This document shows positions 4,272 through 8,541 of a DNA stretch of 8,541 nt, one piece after another (position 1 is the stretch's first letter; each line of letters starts with the position of its first letter). The DNA is taken from NCBI GenBank assembly GCA_029940115.1, contig JAOZRQ010000214.1, forward strand, positions 1 through 8,541, in the 5' to 3' direction. A program made the position numbers and the translations under genes. The notes beneath the pieces are model-generated. The model saw nothing but the letters and a program-made list of their open reading frames with translations. It searched no databases and was not told where the DNA came from. This DNA comes from Desulfobacterales bacterium (GTDB lineage: Bacteria > Desulfobacterota > Desulfobacteria > Desulfobacterales > 4be13).

Positions 4272-6311
4272 TTACTCGCCTTTGAATTCAGGACGTTTAC
4301 GCCCCAAGGAGGAGAGTCCTTCCAGCGCGTCCGAGGTGGAAAATATCTCCTGCAAACGTCCGAGCTCGATATCCACAGCTTCCTTCATCGGCTTGCCGGC
4401 CTGCTCGTCAATGATCTCATTGGCGACTTTGAGGGCAAGCGGGGCCTTGTACCCGACGATCTTGGCGGTCTTGGCCGCGATATCTTCGGGCACCCCCTCG
4501 GGCGATTTCCCGGAGAGAAGTCTTTCCACATTCTCCTTGGCGCACATCTGAGCCAGCGGCCTGAACCTTTCGGGGATGTCACGCGGCCGGTATTTGTCCG
4601 ACCTTCCTTCCGAGGTTAGGGCGGCCATCGCGGTATCCACCTCGGCAGGCTCCCCAAGCCGAGTCACGATCCCGAGATCATACGCGTCTTGTGCGGAGAG
4701 GGGGGCCCCGGTGAAGGTGTAATATTTGGCCAGCTCCGGGCCCACATGACGGGCAAAGCGGAGCATTCCCCCCAGCCCTGGGTAGATCCCGATGCCGGTC
4801 TCAGGAAATCCGATGGACCCCGCCGGCGTGGCCACAATGGCCTGGCAGGAGAGGGCCAGTTCGCTCCCGCCCCCGAGGGAGAGGCCGTCAAGCAACGCGA
4901 TCGTGAACTTCTCAGATTCCTCGATTCTGAGGAACAGCTCATGGCCCTTCCGGGTGAATGCCACCGTGTCGGGGATTTTGTCGTTCTTGATGTTCTGGAC
5001 AAAGTAGCGGATGTCCGCACCCGCGACAAATGCCTTTCCCGCGCCCTGAAAGACTATCGCCTCGACCTCCGGGTTCTTCTCTGCCTCGGAGAACCGGGTG
5101 TCCAATTGGGCAAAGACCGCCTCATTCAGCGCGTTCATCGCCTCGGGGCGGTTTACCGTGATCCATGCGATCCCGTCCTTCACATCAATATCCACAAGCT
5201 TGAACGCAAAAGGCTCCCCCTTTGCCTTCTGATCTTCAAGAATTCCGGGCATCTTGAAGTCATCATATTTCTCTGTGATCGCCTGGACCAGTTGATAGGT
5301 CTTGTCAATCCCGACCCGGTTCATCATCTCAAAGGGCCCCATGACCCAGCGAAGCCCGATCTTTGCCCCGCGATCCGTGTCCTCTGCCGAGGCGACGCCC
5401 TCATCCACGAGTGCGGCCGCGACCCCAAGACAGACCCCATAAAGCCGGTCAATCACCGCTTGAATCTTTGACTCATCCACCTCGCCTTTTAGATTCCAGT
5501 TTTCGCGTTTTTCCATCTGCTGCTTCAGGATGTCCGCGGTCGCGTAGAACGGGCCAAGCTCGTCTCCGAGGGTGGTGGAAGCATGAACGGCAATGGGGAT
5601 CCCGGTCACGTTCATCAGTTGAAACGGGCCCATGCCGATCTTGAAGCCTCGCTTCGCGGCCTCCTCGATGGTCGGAATATTCGCAACCCCCTCCTCAAGC
5701 AGCCGGGCCGCCTCATTCAGGAAAGGGACAAAGAAACGGTTGACCGCAAACCCCGGCGCGTCCTTCACGAGGATGGCGGTCTTGCTGTGGAGCTTTGCCG
5801 CAAGGAGCGATTTCTCAATCGTGTCCTGGCTGGTCCCGTCATGGGGGATCACCTCAAGGAGACGGTTCTTCGCGGGATGGAAGAAATAGTGAAGCCCGAC
5901 AAACCGGTCCGGCCGGCCGACCTGGCCCGCGAAATCCCTGACATAAAAGCTTGAGGTGTTTGTGGCGAGAATGGTCTTCTCCGCGCAGATTTGGTCGAGC
6001 TTTTTGAAGAGATCGGTTTTGACCTGCTTATCCTCAAACACCGCCTCAATGACGATATCTGCATCCGCGACCTCGTTGAAGTCGGTGGTCCCCTTGATGC
6101 GGGAGAGGGTCTCGTCAACCTGCTGGGGGGTGAATATCTTGCGCTCCACCGCCTCTTGGAGCAGATTCCTGATGGTGTTCATGCCGCGTTCCACAAACTC
6201 ATCCTTGATATCCACCATCACCACGTTGATCCCTTCCTGGATGATCTTCTGGGCAATGCCGCTACCCATGTTTCCTGCGCCAATGACGCCGATTTTGCTG
6301 ATATTTGACAT
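4272..6311 (-). CDS. 3-hydroxyacyl-CoA dehydrogenase / enoyl-CoA hydratase
   Basis: A 679-residue bifunctional beta-oxidation enzyme. It hydrates enoyl-CoA to 3-hydroxyacyl-CoA and oxidises that with NAD to 3-oxoacyl-CoA, in the cytosol. Residues 6-35 carry the NAD-binding GVIGAGNMGSGIA motif. The dehydrogenase active site is visible as Ser120/121 in TNTSS, His141 in GLHYFFHPA, Glu153 in LLEVIP and Asn191 in FAVNRF. Two C-terminal dehydrogenase-type helical repeats follow (about 187-280 and 285-345). The crotonase domain fills about 373-555, with the oxyanion loop GKAFVAGADI, Glu484 in GGGSELAL and Glu504 in GFPETGIGIYPG. The order dehydrogenase-then-hydratase is opposite to E. coli FadB/FadJ and like the archaeal and anaerobe crotonyl-CoA hydratase/3-hydroxybutyryl-CoA dehydrogenase type. 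ATG 6311 is set by AGGAGG six bases upstream. The chain-length preference is not readable here. Confidence 0.93.
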   Translation of the reverse strand: MSNISKIGVIGAGNMGSGIAQKIIQEGINVVMVDIKDEFVERGMNTIRNLLQEAVERKIFTPQQVDETLSRIKGTTDFNEVADADIVIEAVFEDKQVKTDLFKKLDQICAEKTILATNTSSFYVRDFAGQVGRPDRFVGLHYFFHPAKNRLLEVIPHDGTSQDTIEKSLLAAKLHSKTAILVKDAPGFAVNRFFVPFLNEAARLLEEGVANIPTIEEAAKRGFKIGMGPFQLMNVTGIPIAVHASTTLGDELGPFYATADILKQQMEKRENWNLKGEVDESKIQAVIDRLYGVCLGVAAALVDEGVASAEDTDRGAKIGLRWVMGPFEMMNRVGIDKTYQLVQAITEKYDDFKMPGILEDQKAKGEPFAFKLVDIDVKDGIAWITVNRPEAMNALNEAVFAQLDTRFSEAEKNPEVEAIVFQGAGKAFVAGADIRYFVQNIKNDKIPDTVAFTRKGHELFLRIEESEKFTIALLDGLSLGGGSELALSCQAIVATPAGSIGFPETGIGIYPGLGGMLRFARHVGPELAKYYTFTGAPLSAQDAYDLGIVTRLGEPAEVDTAMAALTSEGRSDKYRPRDIPERFRPLAQMCAKENVERLLSGKSPEGVPEDIAAKTAKIVGYKAPLALKVANEIIDEQAGKPMKEAVDIELGRLQEIFSTSDALEGLSSLGRKRPEFKGE

Positions 6312-6508
6312 GCAATTCCTCCTGTTTTCAGATTTTGTTTCTAATATGATATCCCGTGGATGGTGTCACGAAGGCCCGTCCAATGGGCGTCACAACTTTG
6401 TTTGTCATGCCGGATGCCATTTCCCACAGATGGATGCCAGCTCCTGCCCGTGAACTTGTGCCTTTGTGTGAGACAAAATCCTTAAAAATTTTTGACCGGG
6501 TACTTATC
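6312..6508 (-). other. Leader region of the beta-oxidation gene
   Basis: Apart from the ribosome binding site, I see no firm element. The AT-rich stretch around 6340-6352 (minus-strand TATCATATTAG) could hold a -10 box, but no matching -35 box stands out. A short open frame on the minus strand (6328-6546) has no family likeness. Confidence 0.3.
6318..6323 (-). promoter_or_regulatory. Ribosome binding site of the beta-oxidation gene
   Basis: AGGAGG, a perfect core, lies six bases before ATG 6311 and supports efficient translation from that start. Confidence 0.75.
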
Positions 6509-6747
6509 AAAACCATTGCTGGTTCTAACGGATTTTGCGGTTGCATGTGATTTCAGACAGTCACGATCCTGCAATGCCAGTCTGGGGACAGCCTGCCTTG
6601 GGACGGGAGGGACAAAACCCCCACAAGCCGCGGATGGACGCGGATGAGCCCCGACACAGGCCATCCGCGTTCATCCGCGTTCATCTGCGGATCACAATTC
6701 CCAGCCCGTGTCGGAAACCACAAAAACCGTTAGAACCAAAACCATTG
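6509..6747. mobile_element. Possible MITE-like non-autonomous element
   Basis: Terminal inverted repeats GGTTCTAACGGATTTTG (6521-6537) and CAAAAACCGTTAGAACC (6721-6737) match over 17 bp with one mismatch, spanning 217 bp without a gene. Outside them AAAACCATTG occurs on both sides (6509-6518 and 6738-6747), as a target duplication would, although two extra bases separate the left copy from its repeat. The inside carries a second inverted repeat at 6629-6690. No second copy is in the window, so mobility is inferred only. Confidence 0.45.
6629..6690. repeat. CGCGGATG inverted repeat cluster
   Basis: CGCGGATGGACGCGGATG (6629-6646) faces CATCCGCGTTCATCCGCG (6662-6679), 17 of 18 pairs matching, with a third diverged unit CATCTGCGG to 6690. 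I recall similar CATCCGCGTTCATCTGCGG strings as dispersed intergenic repeats in other bacteria; their role is not known to me. Confidence 0.6.
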
Positions 6748-6808
6748 ATACCATTGATTTTACTTTTGGAATGACACGAACTTCACCCAAAAAGCATCAT
6801 CATCAGAA

Positions 6809-8416
6809 TTATTCCACAAACTTCCCCATTTCCATTTTCAACACCCTGTCAGCATAACCAAAATACCTGTCATCATGCGTCACGGCGATGATCGTCTTGC
6901 CTTCGGCTTTTATATCCTTCAGCAGGGTGTCATAAAAATATTGTCGAAATGACGGGTCCTGGTCGGCGGCCCATTCGTCGAACACACAGATCGGCTTGTT
7001 GTCCAGCAGGGAAACGAGCATCGCCAGCCGCTTTCTCTGGCCGGTGGACAAGTTGATGTTGGTGAACGCGCCGTCCACAATCTTTGTCTTCCTGTCCAAC
7101 TGCATCAGGGTCAGCAGTTCGTCCGCCTTGGCGTAATCGGTGCTCGCCACGCCATACAGTCTGTTGAACAAGTGAAAATCGGAAAATATGGTGGTGAAGA
7201 GCCCCCGATACGCGGGATAGGTCTCTCTCTCAACAGGGATGCCGTCTATCGCAATCCTTCCGATTTTAGGGTAATACAATCCGGTCAGCAGTTTCAGCAA
7301 TGTGGATTTTCCGCTGCCATTTCCGCCCACGATGAACAGGGTTTCTCCCTTGTAAATTGAGAAATCCATCGGTCCCATGGTGAACAACTGGTCCTCACCC
7401 TCATATTGGAACAGAATGTTCTCAAACCGGATTTCCTCAAACGATCTGATCGGCTCACTCAATTTCATTTCTGGCTCATATGTGGAAGCCTGATCCAGCC
7501 GTTTTTCCAGATCATAGACCGCGGCGAGAGATATGTCCATCCTGCTGAGGCTGGGTATTGATCCCACCAGCATGCCCACCGGACCGATGACAAACAGGAT
7601 TCCGGCCACCACCTTGACGATTGCCTCCCCGTGCATCCCCACCAAGGGCATGGCAAAGACGACCATGCCGAGCAGTGAGAAAAACGCCGCCTCGGAAAAG
7701 ATCATCTCAAACGCAAGTTCAACCTGTGTCTTTACCCTGAGCTCCTCGGTCTCATCAGAAAGGTCCATCAATTCCCTGAAATGATCCTGACTTTTCCTTT
7801 GGTTGATCTTGAGTTCCTTGAAGCCTTTCAACGAGTCATAGAGCATATCACAGAATATGCTGTCTTTTTTCAGCGTGTCATCCATATACTGAGAAAAGGT
7901 TTTCTCATGAAGCAGATACAGCCACGCAGCCAAGGTTAGGATAAGTATGATCAGGAAAAAGGCCGCTATGGACAGCATGGCAATATAAACCATGGCGCAT
8001 AACAGTACGACAAAGGACTGCAAGCCGATCCCGATCTGGAGCGCAAATTGGGAAATCGTCTCGGTGTTCTTCGTAACCTGAGTGAAGATATCCCCGATGC
8101 CCATGTCTTCGAGATAGATGAGCTCGCTTTTTCTGATTTTGTCGGCTATTCTGAGGCGGATGTTCTGGACACACTTTTCAAATTCCGCTGACACCAAGAT
8201 CAAGAAATATCTCTTCCCCAAAAAAAAGGTGGAAAAGGCCGCCATGAATATCAGCATATAGATGCTGCTCAACTCCTCGTTTCTCCCCGCATGAGCCGCC
8301 GCCAAGACAATGCCGAGCATAAAGCCCTCGGCCGCACCCGATGTGAGGATTGTCAAAAGCAGGGGTATCGAGGAAATCTTGACTTCCTCTCTGTACAATT
8401 TTGTCAGATTTTTCAT
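6809..8416 (-). CDS. Cyclic-peptide-type ABC exporter (PvdE/SyrD family)
   Basis: A 535-residue half-transporter with membrane domain and ATPase in one chain; two copies should form the working exporter in the inner membrane. Residues 1 to about 295 hold some six hydrophobic segments (around 14-40, 50-75, 127-150, 150-168, 243-262 and 266-288). The ATPase part shows Walker A GGNGSGKST (364-372), a Q-loop region IFSDFHLF (410-417) with Ser-Asp in place of Gln, signature LSTGQ (456-460), Walker B ICVFDE (476-481) with Glu481, the family-typical DEWAADQDP and H-loop His514. These features fit the cyclic peptide exporter group that includes PvdE and SyrD. The substrate is unknown, and no peptide synthetase or precursor gene is in view; partners may lie beyond the right edge. 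ATG 8416 has only a weak ACAGG site. A lipid or antimicrobial-peptide exporter is the alternative. Confidence 0.88.
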   Translation of the reverse strand: MKNLTKLYREEVKISSIPLLLTILTSGAAEGFMLGIVLAAAHAGRNEELSSIYMLIFMAAFSTFFLGKRYFLILVSAEFEKCVQNIRLRIADKIRKSELIYLEDMGIGDIFTQVTKNTETISQFALQIGIGLQSFVVLLCAMVYIAMLSIAAFFLIILILTLAAWLYLLHEKTFSQYMDDTLKKDSIFCDMLYDSLKGFKELKINQRKSQDHFRELMDLSDETEELRVKTQVELAFEMIFSEAAFFSLLGMVVFAMPLVGMHGEAIVKVVAGILFVIGPVGMLVGSIPSLSRMDISLAAVYDLEKRLDQASTYEPEMKLSEPIRSFEEIRFENILFQYEGEDQLFTMGPMDFSIYKGETLFIVGGNGSGKSTLLKLLTGLYYPKIGRIAIDGIPVERETYPAYRGLFTTIFSDFHLFNRLYGVASTDYAKADELLTLMQLDRKTKIVDGAFTNINLSTGQRKRLAMLVSLLDNKPICVFDEWAADQDPSFRQYFYDTLLKDIKAEGKTIIAVTHDDRYFGYADRVLKMEMGKFVE

Positions 8417-8448
8417 ATAAGACCTGTAAAGTTTCTGGGTTCTGGGCT

Positions 8449-8470
8449 CCGTGAACGTGCCCGTGAACGT
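8449..8470. repeat. Tandem CCGTGAACGT repeat
   Basis: CCGTGAACGT occurs at 8449-8458 and again at 8461-8470, a 12-bp period just upstream of the ABC exporter start. It could be an operator-like pair on one face of the helix or a simple repeat. Confidence 0.35.
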
Positions 8471-8504
8471 ATACTTGCAAATGAATGTTCGGCCCCTGTT
8501 GCCC

Positions 8505-8528
8505 GGTTCGGGTTGGCAAACCCGAACC
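8505..8528. repeat. Hairpin repeat, GGTTCGGGTT type
   Basis: GGTTCGGGTT (8505-8514) and AACCCGAACC (8519-8528) form a perfect 10-bp stem with loop GGCA, about 90 bp upstream of the exporter start. It is the sister of the element at 3895-3920. Confidence 0.65.
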
Positions 8529-8541
8529 CCCTGAGGGCGGG

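Noticed and set aside
4689..5471. Plus-strand open frame of 260 residues
   Set aside because: It is the antisense shadow of the well-supported hydratase/dehydrogenase gene.
6328..6546. Minus-strand open frame of 72 residues upstream of the beta-oxidation gene
   Set aside because: It overlaps the likely leader and one arm of the possible MITE. A short N-terminal likeness (MTNKV) to a frame near 211 is too weak to use.

Overview
The window looks like a repeat-rich accessory stretch of a bacterial chromosome. Every gene I can support lies on the minus strand. My best guess for the host is an anaerobic deltaproteobacterium (Desulfobacterota, Desulfobacterales-like). The reasons are a beta-oxidation fusion protein of the dehydrogenase-then-hydratase type, an ISKra4-family transposase, several toxin-antitoxin (TA) remnants and many dispersed hairpin repeats. 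This is inference from style, not from a marker gene.

Layout from right to left, which is the direction of transcription. (1) 8541-6809: a complete exporter of the PvdE/SyrD cyclic-peptide ABC family, preceded by a hairpin repeat. (2) 6808-6312: a gene-poor gap with a possible small non-autonomous element (17-bp terminal inverted repeats, 10-bp flanking direct repeats) that contains a CGCGGATG-type repeat cluster. (3) 6311-4272: an intact bifunctional 3-hydroxyacyl-CoA dehydrogenase / enoyl-CoA hydratase. (4) 4271-3734: a gap with three adjacent palindromic stem-loops built from one repeated unit, plus a hairpin whose sister copy lies at 8505-8528 and differs by a compensatory base-pair change. 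(5) 3733-2594: an ISKra4-type transposase that loses its C-terminal part and runs in frame into a VapB-like antitoxin. (6) 2594-about 2140: the matching PIN-domain (VapC-like) toxin, broken by single-base indels. (7) 2136-1508: a tight two-gene pair, a 72-residue helical protein and a 137-residue retropepsin-like aspartic protease, with overlapping stop and start codons. (8) 1206-620: a second TA pair (ribbon-helix-helix antitoxin and RelE-like toxin), both halves frameshifted and flanked by inverted hairpin repeats. (9) 619-1: repeats and otherwise nothing firm.

The two metabolic/transport genes are intact, while both TA modules carry single-base indels. Part 5-8 therefore reads as a decaying TA island. 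The small protein plus aspartic protease pair is the only part of that island that is still fully open, and it is the best candidate for an undescribed functional unit. The main caution is that clustered single-base indels could also be assembly errors.
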